Source: Beta vulgaris subsp. vulgaris
Taxonomy: Eukaryota; Streptophyta; Magnoliopsida; Caryophyllales; Amaranthaceae
Assembly (NCBI RefSeq): GCF_026745355.1
Contig: NC_079209.1
Coordinates: 27,521,558 to 27,585,557 of the forward strand
Direction: 5' to 3'
DNA length: 64,000 nucleotides
Made by a program: the position numbers and the translations under genes
Shown: positions 1 through 11,540 of the stretch, piece after piece
How positions within the stretch are numbered: the stretch's first letter is position 1
Layout: every line of letters begins with the position of its first letter
The notes under the pieces: model-generated
Database searches by the model: none
What the model was told of the DNA's origin: nothing
Seen by the model: only the letters and a program-made list of their open reading frames with translations

Positions 1-126
1 TACCATAAAAGAAATAACAGGACAAAGATATAATATGTATGTGGTCCATAGGAGTTGATGTGATGCATGTTGTAACAATGTGACTATTGTGGTTATATTG
101 ACTGTTGAGTCATTTTCAAGTAGAAG
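1..126. other. Flank left of the first retrotransposon
   Basis: AT-rich sequence without a recognisable gene or repeat. Its last five bases (AGAAG, 122-126) are one copy of the target duplication of the element at 127-3259, so before that insertion this stretch was continuous with 3265 onward. Confidence 0.6.
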
Positions 127-689
127 TGATGTGAATCTTGTTGAAGATTTCACTAAGTTTGGGCTCTTGAAGTAGTTTAGTGGATTTGATAATGAAAGTT
201 TGTATTTTTTTGTATTTTTATTTTATAAAGTAACAAGATATGATGAACCCAGGTGTATTTCAGCTCAAGGTTCAACTAGGATTTTAGATTCACTTGTAAA
301 AACAAGGGTTTTGGATTCTCTCCTGAAACTCAAATAACTCAAACTCAAAACTACTATTATTGATAGCCGAAAATCCTTTATATAATGCAAGATTTTCCTA
401 AACCTAATTGAATTAGAAAAACAACTAAACTTATTTATCTTTATCTTAAGGATCAAGATAAATAATTATCCTACCTTTATCTAAGTACTTCACACGCCTA
501 ATCCAACAATAATTAGGATTATTAAAACTCCTACTTTGACTCAAATGATAAGGAATTAGACTCCTAAATATAATAGGATTCCTTTATCATTTTAAACACT
601 TAATTAAAATAAACAGAAATTAAAACCCTAAATTACATAGAATCCTAACAAAACTAGAATTCCATATAATTATTACTATTTCCATATCA
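127..689 (-). repeat. 3' LTR of the short gypsy element
   Basis: Nearly identical to 2696-3259 at a constant offset of about 2570 bp. On the minus strand it begins TGATATGG and ends CATCA. Small open frames inside it (for example 265-456) occur equally in the other LTR and are not genes. Confidence 0.9.
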
Positions 690-702
690 AACTCCCCCTC
701 TA
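690..702 (-). other. Polypurine tract
   Basis: On the minus strand this reads CTAGAGGGGGAGT and abuts the 3' LTR start. That is the expected position and composition of the plus-strand primer of an LTR retrotransposon, and it fixes the orientation of the element. Confidence 0.8.
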
Positions 703-724
703 GAAAAAAACTTGTCCACAAGTT

Positions 725-1228
725 TTAGTCTGGGAAGCATGGAACCAAATCACAAGATGGAAATGTTGCACATATGCCATTTCCTAGGAGCACTTTGAAT
801 GTCTCATAGCCAACTTTTTCCACAATCTCAAATGGTCCTTCATCCATAGGTTCTCCATCTTTATGATTCACATGAAGCTTTTGGGCAGAAAGTGACAACC
901 ATACTTTGTCTCCCAAATCCATCTTAGAACCTTGGCGCATTTGTAGAAGTTGTTGTCTCCCTTCCTTTTTGTTTTGTGCAGTTTTTAAAACTTCATGATG
1001 ACATGAACTTATGCATACATGAGCTTTGTCTTGGCTTTCTGTTTCCTTCTCCTTGGGGCGCCTATTAGGTGGTAATGATTGTAAAATCATTCTTTTATCC
1101 CCCATTAAAACTGAATAAGCATTAGTTTTACCATTATGCATCACATGTCTATCACTTTGCCATGGTCTTCCAAGTAATAATGAACATGCAGTCATAGGTA
1201 AAGCATCACACCAAAGTTGATCCATGTA
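725..1228 (-). pseudogene. Protease end fused to integrase C-terminal remnant
   Basis: In the same reading frame as the gag ORF at 1229-2527 and separated from it only by one TAA codon (1229-1231). The first part has the conserved end of a gypsy protease (LLGRPWQSDR near residue 17). The second part (KVWLSLSAQK, then DEGPFEIVEKV and ATFPSCDLVP) resembles the C-terminal region of gypsy integrases. RT, RNase H and the integrase catalytic core that normally lie between are absent, so this is an internal deletion joint. The integrase assignment is from pattern only. Confidence 0.65.
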
Positions 1229-2527
1229 TTAACCAACACGAAAACCAACTAAAGCTTGTTTACGTACCCAAATGCCATCATCATTCAACCAGCTTAGTTT
1301 ATAAGGATGTGGATGCTTGCGCATTTGCAGATTTAAAGTTTCAGCCATAGACGAATCACAAACATTAGTACATGAACCACTATCAATGATAAAAGAACAA
1401 ACTTTACCCTTGATTATGCAGTTTGAATGGAATAAATTGTTACGTTGCTCATCCACAAAATCATCATAGTTAGAAGATAATAAAGAGCGACGAATTAGCA
1501 AGGAAGGATGCTCTTGTTCCGGGGCACAGATAGGTTGACTCGACCAAAATTCATCATCATCCATGGAAGGAGACGGAGGTTGTGGTTCTTCAGCCAAATA
1601 AAGGATTAGCTCCTCGCGGGTGGTTAGGGTGGTGTTAGGGCAATTGCGGGCAATGTGGCCGAGGCCTTGGCAACGAAAGCACTGAGGTTTCTTGGCTCGA
1701 ATCGGAGGGGGATCATCCTTAGCACTTGAGGGAGATACGGCCGAGGATGGTGCAACAGGTTTGGCTTGATGATTCGACGAGTCAGTGGATGCCGAGACAT
1801 GCGAAGGAGGGCGGGGCGTGGCATCCATCGATGGAGTAGGGGGCGCAAACCAAGGTGGGCGCTTGGTTTGTTGGCGTTCCACTTTGGACGCAAGAATACA
1901 GACGTCATCAAACGTGACATAGGTTTGTAGTTCCACCATATTTGCGATTGAACGATGTAAACCAAGTAGAAAACGCGCAATTTTTTGTTCATCCTCCTCC
2001 TTTATATCACACGCCATATGTAGTCTCTCATACTCCTTAATATATTGCTCGACACTGAGGTTAGCTTGGCGCAAGGAATTGAGGCTCACAAAGAGTTCTT
2101 GGCGGTATGTGCGGGGCACAAATCGTTTTCGCATCTTGACCTTTAGAGATGACCAACAATCAAGAGGGGGTTTTTCTTCACGAGCACGTCTTGTGCGCGT
2201 AGATTCATACCACAAGGAAGCATATTTAGTGAGCTTTAGGATAGCATACGAAAATCTAGATCCATCACTCAAATTTTTATGATCAAAGAACCGATCCAAT
2301 CTGTTTTCCCACTCCAAGTATGCTTCGGGGTCAAGATCACCTTCAAAGGTTGGGAGGTCAGCCAACCTTAAATCATCCTCACGTCGAGGTTGATGTGGCG
2401 GGGGTCGGGCGAACTGGGTGTCACGCTCAAGGGCTGAGACCTTCGTGGAGAGGGCTGTTAGTTGGGCCATGAGTTGTGCGTGACTTTCGTGGAGGGTCGT
2501 GATCATATCGGCTTGGTCGTCGCCCAT
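1229..2527 (-). pseudogene. gag: Gag and aspartic protease of the short gypsy element
   Basis: Gag forms the virus-like particle and its zinc knuckle binds the genomic RNA. I place the start at the ATG at 2525-2527 (MGDDQADM), because the longer open frame to 2806 runs into the LTR. Visible in order: a coiled-coil-like start, a retrotransposon gag domain (LPTFEGDLDPEAYLEW, then SVEQYIKEYERL), a Pro/Ser-rich linker, a CCHC knuckle (CFRCQGLGHIARNC) and an aspartic protease with the DSG active site (FIIDSGSCTNV). It ends at a single in-frame TAA at 1229-1231, after which the same frame continues. The rest of the frame is clean, so decay is modest. Confidence 0.85.
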
Positions 2528-2695
2528 GGTGCGCAAGGGTATCGAGGCTGGGCGCGAGTGATGCGCGCTGTGCGAAGGCGAGGCTGGCGAAGGGTAGGTG
2601 CAAGTGAGGCGCGCTGAGCGAAGGGTGAGACGAGGCTGGACGAGCGGGATGTGCGAGGAATTGCGTGGGAGTGGTGGAAGAGCAGCCACACCAAT

Positions 2696-3259
2696 TGATG
2701 TGAATCTTGTTGAAGATTTCACTAAGTTTGGGCTCTTGAAGTAGTTTAGTGGATTTGATAATGAAAGTTTGTATTTTTTTGTTGTTTTTATTTTAAAAAG
2801 TAACAAGATATGATGAACCTAGGTGTATTTCAGCTCACGGTTCAACTAGGATTTTAGATTCACTTGTAAAAACAAGGGTTTTGGATTCTCTCCTGAAACT
2901 CAAATAACTCAAACTCAAAACTACTATTATTGATAGCCGAAAATCCTTTATATAATACAAGATTTTCCTAAACCTAATTGAATTAGAAAAACAACTAAAC
3001 TTATTTATCTTTATCTTAAGGATCAAGATAAATAATTATCCTACCTTTATCTAAGTACTTCACACGCCTAATCCAATAATAATTAGGATTATTAAAACTC
3101 CTACTTTGACTCAAATGATAAGGAATTAGACTCCTAAATATAATAGGATTCCTTTATCATTTTAAACACTTAATTAAAATAAACAGAAATTAAAACCCTA
3201 AATTACATAGAATCCTAACAGAACTAGAATTCCATATAATTATTACTATTTCCATATCA
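2696..3259 (-). repeat. 5' LTR of the short gypsy element
   Basis: Partner of 127-689, ending CATCA on the minus strand at 2696. The sequence just inside on the minus strand (ATTGGTGTGGCTG) sits where a primer-binding site should be, but I cannot match it to a particular tRNA. Confidence 0.9.
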
Positions 3260-3348
3260 AGAAGCCACCAAATCATGTGTTAATAACTTTACGGGTTTAG
3301 TACTCAACTTTGCTGCTGTGTGTATATGTTGTTTTGTCATTTCTGTAG

Positions 3349-3396
3349 CCTGTCATGGGTGGCAGCTTCCCTAAATATTTCAGGTTGAAGCCGTGA
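3349..3396 (+). other. Possible last exon of a host gene
   Basis: A pyrimidine-rich stretch ending TTCTGTAG precedes a 16-codon open segment (PVMGGSFPKYFRLKP, then TGA at 3394-3396). This looks like a terminal exon with its 3' UTR following, which would put the gypsy element at 127-3259 in an intron and the element at 3656-4920 in the 3' UTR. No protein family is recognisable in so few residues, so this is a weak call. Confidence 0.22.
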
Positions 3397-3655
3397 GTTA
3401 ATGTTTTGCAAGCTGAAGCTGATACGAGATGGTGTAGTATTGTAGTTGCTATCAAAGTTAGGACGCTCGACTTTGTAATAGGTAGTCGTTTATTATTTAT
3501 AATCTACCTTTCCATTTAAGAGTTGTTAGTGCGCCTGATTCTTTGTTGGTGTAGCTCTGCGAAAGCATTGAGGTTGTTGGGATTTGGAAATATTTTATAA
3601 ATTGAAATTGTAAATAGGTTTAACTTATTTCTCGCTTTAGAGTTGTCCTTTTTTC
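3397..3655. other. Unassigned sequence between two LTR elements
   Basis: No ORF or repeat recognised. It is either 3' UTR of the possible exon at 3349-3396 or intergenic DNA. Its last five bases (TTTTC) are the left target duplication of the next element; the sequence resumes at 4926. Confidence 0.5.
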
Positions 3656-3938
3656 TGTTGTATTATGCTCCAAAATTAATTAAATAGTTTTCCTAATAGT
3701 TAGGATTAGTTGCTAATAATTAGTTAGTGGGTTAACAAGTAGTGGTCTAGATAATGGTCTAGTTAGTGGGATAGCAAGCAAGTAGTGGGCTACATAGTAG
3801 ACATGTTATTAGTAGTACTTTGTATGCCTATTTAAAGGTTGTTTTGTTTATTCATTAAGTGAGTATGAAAAATATATAAAAATGTAGTATTTTTAATCCT
3901 CTCCAAGTTTCTCTCTTTCCTCCTCTAAAAATTCTACA
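3656..3938 (+). repeat. 5' LTR of the TRIM-like element
   Basis: Copy of 4638-4920 with very few differences. A TATTTAAA motif near 3830 is the likely promoter TATA. Confidence 0.9.
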
Positions 3939-3952
3939 TGGTATCAAGAGCT
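3939..3952 (+). other. Primer-binding site (initiator Met tRNA type)
   Basis: TGGTATCAAGAGCT starts at the first base after the 5' LTR. The first eight bases fit the copia consensus TGGTATCAGAGC; one extra A follows. Confidence 0.8.
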
Positions 3953-4637
3953 CCAGGTTAGATCCGGAAAAGGGAAATAGATGAAGCAAAAAAAAAAAAA
4001 GAGAGATAGAGGGAGAAAGAGAGTATTAAAAAAATTGAGTAAAAAAGAAACAAGCAACGCTTGATTTCATTGTTTGTGAGCAATTTCTTTATTTAAGTGA
4101 ATTTTTTTGTGTTTAACCATGAAAGTAATGGCTGGGTGTGATGTGTTGTTAATTGGGTTCCCTTTTAGCCCATGAAAATGGATTTTAATCCTGTGAAAAA
4201 GAGGGCATAACAAATTGTTTGAGTTGAAGATCGAGTAATCTTGAGTGTGTGGAAGTCGTACTCAACGCAGAGACGATTTCCAAAGTTGTAGTAGTGGATG
4301 TGGTCAAATTTGCAAGACTACGTCAAATAGAGTTTATGGAGAGAAGTGCTCCATTGAGTGAAGGTTGGTGATAATGTGCATCAACAAATTAAAATATGGT
4401 GTTGGTGATAACGTGTATCAAAAAAAGATGGTGTTGGTGAGAAGTGCATCAACAAATATTTGGTGATGAGAAGTGCATCACATTAAGAAGAGAAGTGGTT
4501 CCATGTTAATGGAGAGAAGTGCTCCATGAAGATAGAAAAAATGAAGGTCCATCATGTGGGAAGAATTACCAAGAATCAAGATTAATTGTGACATAATGCT
4601 TAATGTTGGCTCCTACAAATTTTGGAGCAAGGGGGCG

Positions 4638-4920
4638 TGTTGGATTATGCTCTAAAATTAATCAAATAGTTTTCCTAATAGTTAGGATTAGTTGCTAATA
4701 ATTAGTTAGTGGATTAACAAGTAGTGGTCTAGATAATGGTCTAGTTAGTGGGATAGCAAGCAAGTAGTGGGCTACATAGTGGACATGTTATTAGTAGTAC
4801 TTTGTATGCCTATTTAAAGGTTGTTTTGTTTATTCATTAAGTGAGTATGAAAAATATATAAAAATGTAGTCTTTTTAATCCTCTCCAAGTTTCTCTCTTT
4901 CCTCCTCTAAAAATTCTACA
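4638..4920 (+). repeat. 3' LTR of the TRIM-like element
   Basis: Partner of 3656-3938, preceded by the purine tract AAGGGGGCG and followed by the TTTTC target duplication. Confidence 0.9.
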
Positions 4921-4925
4921 TTTTC

Positions 4926-5149
4926 AAAGTAAACTCTGCCGGATTTTCTCTAGAATTATTAGAATAGAGTTTGAGAATCAGGTCGTGTTGTAATAGTTAA
5001 TTTGAGTTGAATAGAATTAAGATTGAGTTCCACACTCTACTATGTAGTTCGGTGAGTGTGATGGTAATAGTTCGGGTTATCTCGACTTGAGTCTCTTTCG
5101 CTGTGCTGAATCCTCTGTAAGCTGGTTGGGAGAATTCGGGCTGTTACAA
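4926..5149. other. Unassigned spacer before copia remnant
   Basis: No gene recognised. It continues from 3655 once the TRIM-like element is removed. Confidence 0.4.
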
Positions 5150-8009
5150 CTACCGAGCAACAAACCGCTGAAATGGCTGAAGTTTTAGCCAAAACTATCC
5201 AAATGATAGAACAAATAATTGCAAGGGCTTGAGGAGGTCGATTCTGGTGACTATAATGGGTTCAACAAGAAGACGAAGAGTGTTAGTTATAAAGTGACCA
5301 ACACAATTCCTGTTATGAGCACATTGATGACAACATACATAAGGAAACCTCCTCGAAAAAACTTTCTATAGTCGCCTTCCCTAAATTCCATCCTACATAA
5401 TCTAAAGTACTATCTAATAAGCAACTTCTATGCATTCATGATCACTGTAACATGAACCTATCATCCTTTTCAACACTTAATGATGAAACATATCATCAGC
5501 TTAAATAATTCAGACTAAGAAGAAGCAATCAAAAGCTTTGCCCAAAACTTTTTAAGTTCAAATTATATTTTGCAGGTATGGTTTGTTGTCAATGTGCTAT
5601 TACATCATTTAGTGAATGTATTATTGATTATATAGCGTCGGACCATATGACTAATGATGTACTCCCTCCGTTTCCTAAAGATCTTCCCTCTTTCCGTTTA
5701 AGGGTGTTTCCAAAAGATCTTCCCTCTTTTGCTTTATTCCTTATTTGGCAAAACAAATTTCCCTATTTACCCTCTCATGTCACTATCATATGGTCCACCA
5801 TTACATTATTAATTCAATTTTACTCTCTTTCTCTCTCCAGTTTAACCCCTTTTTATTTGTTTATTTATCTTAACTCCTTTCTCTCTCCTACTTTACTCAC
5901 ACCATGCCCCACACAACTTGATTTCCTTGGTATCTGTAGGAACAGTAAGTGGGATGATCTTTAGGAAACGGAGGGAGTAAATAAGCCTATTAGTGCTAAA
6001 AATCAAGCTAAAATCTCTATGCCTAATGGTGAAACCTCTAAAATAAGCCATACATGTAGTGTGAAATTGAGAAATGAGACAAAACTGAATTATGTGCTAT
6101 GTGTTCTTGATTTCAAGCATAACTTGGTGTCTGTTAACGAGTTAGTGAATTAAGAAAATTAAAAATTCTATTTTCTTCCTAACGCTCTTGTTATACAAAC
6201 CAAAGAAACTCAGGAGATTGTGGGTATTAGTAAAGCTGTGAGTGGCTTGTACTAATAGGTTCATGAACTAGTGAAAGATGTTATGGGTGAGATTACTCAA
6301 GCAGCAAATATGGTGAAGCAAACAGGAGAAAGCAAAGCTATGAATGCTCACATAAAAACTGGAGTTTCAGACGTAAAAAGAGGGTGAGATGACATTGCCA
6401 AGGATATCCTATGGCACCATAGATTGGGTTATGCCCCTGTAGATAGGATCAAACATGTTGTTGATCTATCTAAAGAAGATAACTAAAAGTGGAGTGTGCA
6501 TTACATGCCCTTTGGCTAAGTTCACTAAGTTATCATACACAGTGAGCAAATCATGTGCAGAAAATGCTTTTAAACTTGTCCATATACACATATAGGCCCT
6601 GATAGAGTGAGTACAAGGAGAGGTTATAGATACTTATATTATTCACCTACGCGGATGATTTTACAAGAACTATATAGGTTCACTTACTGAAATTAAAATC
6701 TGAAGCATATGAAGCCATCAAGGAGTTTGCTTAGTATGCCGAAACATAGTTTGACAAGAAGATTAAAATCATAAGATCTGATAATGCTCTGGAGTTTGAA
6801 GGAGCATGTAGATTTCTTCGCTAAGAAGGGGATTGTGCATGAAATAAGTTGTGTCGAGAGACCTCAACAAAAAGGAAGAGTGGACATAAAGCACATAAAT
6901 ATATTTGAGATGCCTAGTGCTCTTCGATTTGGCTAGCCTGCCTCTTAACTATTGTGCATATCGTGTTCTCATCTTAGTCCATGTCTCTAACAGACTGACT
7001 ACCCTTGTTCTTAACAACATCTCACCCTATGAGAAACTATATAATAAAACAACCAAGCTACGACTATCATGAAGTTTTGCCTACAACCCTTAGCATCATA
7101 AGAATAAATGAAAGCCTAGAGGTGTTCCTTGCCTCTTCCTAGGGTATCCTTTGAAAAAAAAAGGGGTACAAGCTGCTTAATCTCTTGACTCTCTACACTT
7201 TTGTGTCAAGGGATACGAAGTTCCATGAAGATATTTATCCATGCTCCATGAGTTTCAACAGTTAAAGCAACTTCTTCCTGCTACTCCAAGTGATAATGAG
7301 CAATAAAGCCTTCAAAAAGGTTGTATATGCATAGAACCTCTTACTCAAAAAGAAACATGGTGGAATGTACTCTTGAGATTGATGCAAGATCAGCATCTAC
7401 ACCTTAAATTGCAGACTCTTCTTCTCTTGCTCTAAGGAGATCTACAAGGCTTACTCATAAGCCTACCTGGTTGACTGATTATACAGCAACCTACGTTCAC
7501 GGTGCTCCTATAGAAAACGTTGCTATTACAAGTCCTCATCATGATTTCTCATGTTTCACGACAAGACTTGAGAAGGTCCATGATCGTTAATCCTTTGAAC
7601 AAGCAATCATGAGTCAACATTGGATCAATGCAATTGACTGAATTGCCACTAGGAAGGAAGGCATTGGGTAGCCAATGGCTTTATAAAACAAAGCTCAGTA
7701 GAGATGGCAATATAGAGATACAACGAAAAATTGGTTGTATTTGGCAACAATCAATCCTATGGTCTTGACTATGAGCAAACCTTTGCTCCAGTGGCCAAAT
7801 TAACTACTATGAGGTCGATTCTTGCTGTTGTAGCAATGAAGAATTGGATAATGCATCAAATGGATGTAAATAGCACATTTTTACAGGAAGACATTCATGA
7901 ATCGTCAGTCTATATGAAGCTTCCACAAGGTTATATAGGTCTTAGCCAAGGCATTTCTCCAAACAAGGGTGAATTCTCTAACAACACATCTAAAGTGTGT
8001 ATGCTTACT
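5150..8009 (+). pseudogene. pol: Decayed Ty1/copia polyprotein, left part
   Basis: Frameshifted and stop-ridden, but the copia order is clear. A protease-like segment (SDHMTND near 5640, interrupted by a MITE, resuming after 5980 with a MPNGE motif) is followed by the gag-pre-integrase segment (LWHHRLGYAP near 6410), integrase core pieces (YADDFTRTI near 6650; IRSDNALEF near 6780; GRVDIKHINI near 6880), and the RT start (DYEQTFAPVAKLTTMR and MDVNSTFLQEDI, 7731-7960). The similarity stops at 8009 just before the SLYGLKQ block, which is found at 20889. No LTRs were recognised. Very old and non-functional. Confidence 0.85.
5662..5977. mobile_element. Stowaway-type MITE in copia protease
   Basis: A 316-bp non-coding element with inverted ends CTCCCTCCGTTTCCTAAAGA and its complement, flanked by TA on both sides (5660-5661 and 5978-5979), as expected for Stowaway (Tc1/mariner) MITEs. 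Removing it restores the copia protease reading after the DHMTND motif, so it inserted into the already resident copia element. The open frame across 5578-5964 is a by-product of the insertion. Confidence 0.92.
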
Positions 8010-9093
8010 ATAGGCGTTTTATTTTGCCTATGTGGTGTGAGCATGTATTTGACTACCCAATTGTTAAGGTTCTATATAATATGTTTTCAAAGTCGCCAAC
8101 AAGTCTTTAGAGGAAGACTCATAAACCTAATCGGATATTTGGGAAACTATATGGATATCTTTGGGACTTTTCCAATATATATTTCCCTGTATTGACTCCA
8201 TAGATGCTCAATGAACCCAAAATTGAGTTCGAGGGTGAGGGTACGAACATGGTCAGGAACCATGTCTCCCCATTGTTGTCTTCTACTAAATATTGATTCA
8301 TAACAATATATATACAGAAGAATAACCACATAATAATTTTCATGCACTCTAAAACGATTAGTATAGGTTGGTTCAAGAAACACATAATATACTCTTTTGT
8401 CGTGATATATTTTTAAGCAATTAATATTATAAGGTTGCTAACAGGTTGTCCAAATTATCTGATTTAATTAGAAGAGTTCCTTAATTCTTGATTAGTAATA
8501 ATAACATGTCATAAATTTATTGTAATCAGCTATAAAAAAATAATATTCATGAATGAGAAATAAAAATATTAGCGAGTTAGTATATCATACAATACTTATA
8601 GTCTTAGGAATACATTAACAATCTACACCACGAATAGAATATTAGTAACTTAATGAAAATAATAAAAATAATAGAAGAAATAAAATAAAGGTTATTAATT
8701 TAGTTGACCCTCATAAATTATACCATCGTCTAGGGTCGTTGATTGTATAGAATTCAGACCTGCCTTGAATTTATTTTATTTATCTCTCTAATATAAGTCA
8801 AGGGAGGAGCAATGGTGTCCGCCAAGAAATTCACTTAATTGCCCTCCACAACATAAAATATTGTATTCCGAATTTCCAAAAACAACCTCTAGCAATTAAT
8901 CAAAATCAATTCTATGCATAAACTTGCAAAAAAAAAATTAGTCAAATCTCTATTAAACCCAATGAACTCATATAATTCAATCAAATCAAAAGAATATAAT
9001 CAAAACTTACCACACATTAATACCACATACAAAAAAAAAAAAAATACATGACATTCTCATTACAGGGCCAACTAAAATTCAAACTCAAATAAT
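8010..9093. other. AT-rich sequence without recognised genes
   Basis: Very AT-rich with scattered A and T runs. Overlapping short frames on the minus strand at 8119-8385 have no recognisable domain. This stretch lies inside the gap that splits the copia RT (8009 to 20889). Confidence 0.5.
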
Positions 9094-9252
9094 TATGTTC
9101 TTTTGAACTTATTTTCAGTTCATTTCAGATAATTTCAGTTTAGTTCAATTTCTCTCTACAATTTACTTTATTTCAGTCCAGTTCAGTACATTATAGTTAA
9201 TTTCAGTTCAGTTTAATTCAGTTTTGTATCTCTTAGTCCAAAAGAACGGGCC
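9094..9252. mobile_element. MITE-like repeat with TTCAGTTCAG-type interior
   Basis: A short AT-rich segment full of CAGTTCA and ATTTCAG words. Its left part GTTCTTTTGAACTTA mirrors the right end CTTAGTCCAAAAGAAC (reverse complement GTTCTTTTGGACTAAG). This is typical of small non-autonomous DNA elements. Ends and target duplication are not certain. Confidence 0.45.
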
Positions 9253-10017
9253 TAAATCTTACAAATATGTGCTACGCTCGAATTGTTTTTGTACAAAAAA
9301 TAAACTTAAGTTACAGCTTATTTAAATATAGTTAAAATTCAAATTAAAATTACATCTAAATGGTCGGAAAAAAAATTAAATTTCATCAAAAAATAACTTC
9401 AAATTTGTGCCCAAATATTTAAAAATTTTGAGACAAAATACTTCAACACAAATTCTTTTTGTGCCCAGATATTAAAAAACAATTGATAAAAAAATACTTC
9501 AACCCATATATTGAAAACAAAAATTTCTGCCCATAATCGAATTTCAGCCTATCAACTCGATATTCAAAAATACCTTATCGACGGCATAAAGAGCAATGCC
9601 ATGACCGTCAAATCTAGCTCCAATGAGGACCAAATCATGATCGAAGGTCTGAGGAAAGTGAACTCGGCGACTAGGGAGCAGATTTCAGTGAGAGCTCGTT
9701 GAGAAACTCAGTGCTCTATTCGAAGTTCCCAAAAACAAAGAATGAGATTGAGAGGTTAGCTAAAAATGCGGAAAAAAACGAGTGTGTGGTTTAATTTTGG
9801 GGGAAAAATTGAGGAAAATGATGAAAAGGAGAGAAAAAGTGAGCGCATTGTTTCAAGTAAATAGAGAAGGAAAAAGAATTGCGTGAAAATCCATCATGTC
9901 CTCAATAAGGCCCCGCTATGGATATTAATTGCCAATCTTATGTCCATGGCGTATATGGTACTTGCAATAAGAAACTATATCCTAATTTGAGCCTCTTTTA
10001 TTTTCATCTGGATCTAG
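9253..10017. other. Unassigned low-complexity and intergenic sequence
   Basis: AT-rich to about 9500, then a less biased stretch (9510-9720) with a 63-codon open frame on the plus strand that matches no domain I know. I see no promoter or splice signals that would make it a gene. Confidence 0.45.
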
Positions 10018-11080
10018 TGTTGGCCCAAGAGGGGGGAAAGTGTATGAATAGCAATTGTTAGTCTTAGAGAGTATTAGGATGATGGATTCATTGTGTTAGG
10101 CGATGGAATCATATGGAGCTGTGAAGATTGTTAGGACATGAGTTTTGATATTTAGCCGTGGTAATTTGTGAGATGGGGTTGTATGATTGTGCCGTGCGAT
10201 ATGAGACTTGGTGTCCAAAGCTAACACTAGTGGAAAAAACCTCATCTGTCACTTAGTAATAGATGCGGTTTTCATAAAACCGTATCAGAAAATCAATTAA
10301 AAAACAGGAAGGAAAGCTGGAAGGAAAATCTGATGCGGTCCTCTTGTGGACCGCATCAGATTAATAAACTGCATTCGTAATTAAGCCGGATTTTGACCGC
10401 ATCAGATGGAGTTTTTTCCACCAGTGTAAATAGATGTGAATATATGTACTTATGCTAAAATTTGTTTCTTACAACAGAATTAAAGTTCGGGACGATTTAA
10501 CCTGATTGTGAGTATGACAATGCAAGGAATGAATGCAATGGGGATCAAAGGGATGAACACACAAAGATGGTGACACGGTAAACCCCAATGAAGATGGGTA
10601 AAAACTGCGGGTGGATATGGATACACCAATCTACTATCGTTGATTGTCGTTATAGACTAGCGACAATCGTTACAGTTTTTGCTTTCTTTTGCTCTTAGTA
10701 TAAAAAATGTCCAGTAGTCTATTCTAATGGTATCTCTTTTGCTTTTGTATGCTCTTTGCCGTATTTTTCTCCTTTGGCTTTTTTTTCAAATGAATGCACT
10801 ATTAAATTCCTAGATTTATTACAATGGTAACGGTCCCTTGATTATAGGAGATCCTCCTAACCAATCTCTCATGACAAAATCTTCTTTCCTTCTTTACGTA
10901 ATTTATCTCCATCAACGGCTATCTTGGCTGAATAAATGCCATGTTGAACTCCTTCCTTTTTTGGACAATAATCAGTTACGGGTTTTAGACGACTTGGTCT
11001 TAGCATTCTCTCGTTGCGTCTTAGTGTCAAAGTCACCATGTCATCATGCCCATGTCATCTTGCAAAAATCAGCCATAACA
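10018..11080 (-). repeat. 3' LTR of element A
   Basis: From 10225 to 11080 it matches 19523-20359 closely. On the minus strand it starts TGTTATGG. The end at 10018 is inferred from a TG-starting word with no second copy to confirm it. It contains a CACTA-type MITE at 10225-10426. Confidence 0.7.
10225..10426. mobile_element. CACTA-type MITE within the LTR of element A
   Basis: A 202-bp element with ends CACTAGTGGAAAAAACC and the imperfect complement GTTTTTTCCACCAGTG, flanked by the 3-bp duplication TAA (10222-10224 and 10427-10429), as expected for CACTA transposition. Its interior carries inverted copies of a TCTGATGCGGT-like word. It belongs to the same family as the 1-kb element at 46631-47662. 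Confidence 0.88.
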
Positions 11081-11095
11081 ATTTACCCCTAATTG
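11081..11095 (-). other. Polypurine tract of element A
   Basis: Minus-strand reading CAATTAGGGGTAAAT directly precedes the 3' LTR start TGTTATGG. Confidence 0.65.
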
Positions 11096-11354
11096 TCGAA
11101 TCGAGGTAACATAAAAACCATGAGACAATTGTTAAAAAATCAAACAATCAAGCAAAATATCTTCAATGTAATCAAGATGCTTTAGCCAAAAGATATAAAA
11201 AAATCTTGCAAGACAAGTATAGAAAATATCCTACGGAAATACTTAGCAAAAAAGAAAGAAGATCAATAAGGCAGCCCAAAGGTCCCAAATTGGTAGTTTT
11301 TTTTTAAAGAGCCGTTAATTGCTAACCGTTGGCCCAAAATGATTGCTTTTGGAG

Positions 11355-11362
11355 ATATAAAT
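11355..11362 (+). promoter_or_regulatory. TATA box of the antisense gene of element A
   Basis: TATAAATA lies about 180 bp upstream of the ATG at 11541 on the plus strand, inside the element, so the antisense gene seems to have its own promoter rather than depending on the LTR. Initiation is not shown. Confidence 0.5.
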
Positions 11363-11540
11363 ACCGTGGGCGGTTGAAAACTTCAACCCACCAAATCTTT
11401 CTCTCTCTAAAGCAAGATAATTTCCTTAACTTCCATAATTCTCTCCGCCGGAAAACTAATCTCTGGTACGAGGTAATCTTTTACTTTCAGTTCATTAGTC
11501 TCTTTAATTCGCACTTTTCCTTTCCTTCCCAATTGCACCC

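Larger units (their letters stand above)
127..3259 (-). mobile_element. Short Ty3/gypsy element with gag-protease only
   Basis: Two direct repeats of about 563 bp (127-689 and 2696-3259), each starting TG and ending CA, bound the element. A perfect 5-bp target duplication AGAAG (122-126 and 3260-3264) flanks it. A polypurine tract lies just inside the left LTR when read on the minus strand, so transcription runs right to left. The interior holds gag with a zinc knuckle and an aspartic protease, then jumps to a short integrase C-terminal-like remnant; RT, RNase H and the integrase core are missing. At about 3.13 kb it is a non-autonomous element resembling the gag-only terminal-repeat retrotransposons known in plants. 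Confidence 0.9.
3656..4920 (+). mobile_element. 1.27-kb non-coding LTR element (TRIM-like, copia type)
   Basis: Two 283-bp LTRs (3656-3938 and 4638-4920, offset exactly 982) begin TGTTG and end CTACA. A perfect 5-bp target duplication TTTTC lies at 3651-3655 and 4921-4925. Directly after the left LTR is TGGTATCAAGAGCT, close to the initiator-Met tRNA primer site typical of copia elements. A purine tract (GCAAGGGGGCG) precedes the right LTR. The 699-bp interior has no coding capacity and contains several short imperfect repeats around GAGAAGTGCATCA. It must have used enzymes of another element to move. Confidence 0.92.

Noticed and set aside
265..456. 63-codon minus-strand frame also present at 2835-3026
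   Set aside because: Lies within the LTRs; the duplication is due to the LTR pair, not to a gene family.
5578..5964. 128-codon plus-strand frame
   Set aside because: Spans the joint between copia protease and a Stowaway MITE; not one protein.
9511..9702. 63-codon plus-strand frame in a less AT-rich stretch
   Set aside because: No domain, splice or promoter signal; kept only as part of an unassigned stretch.
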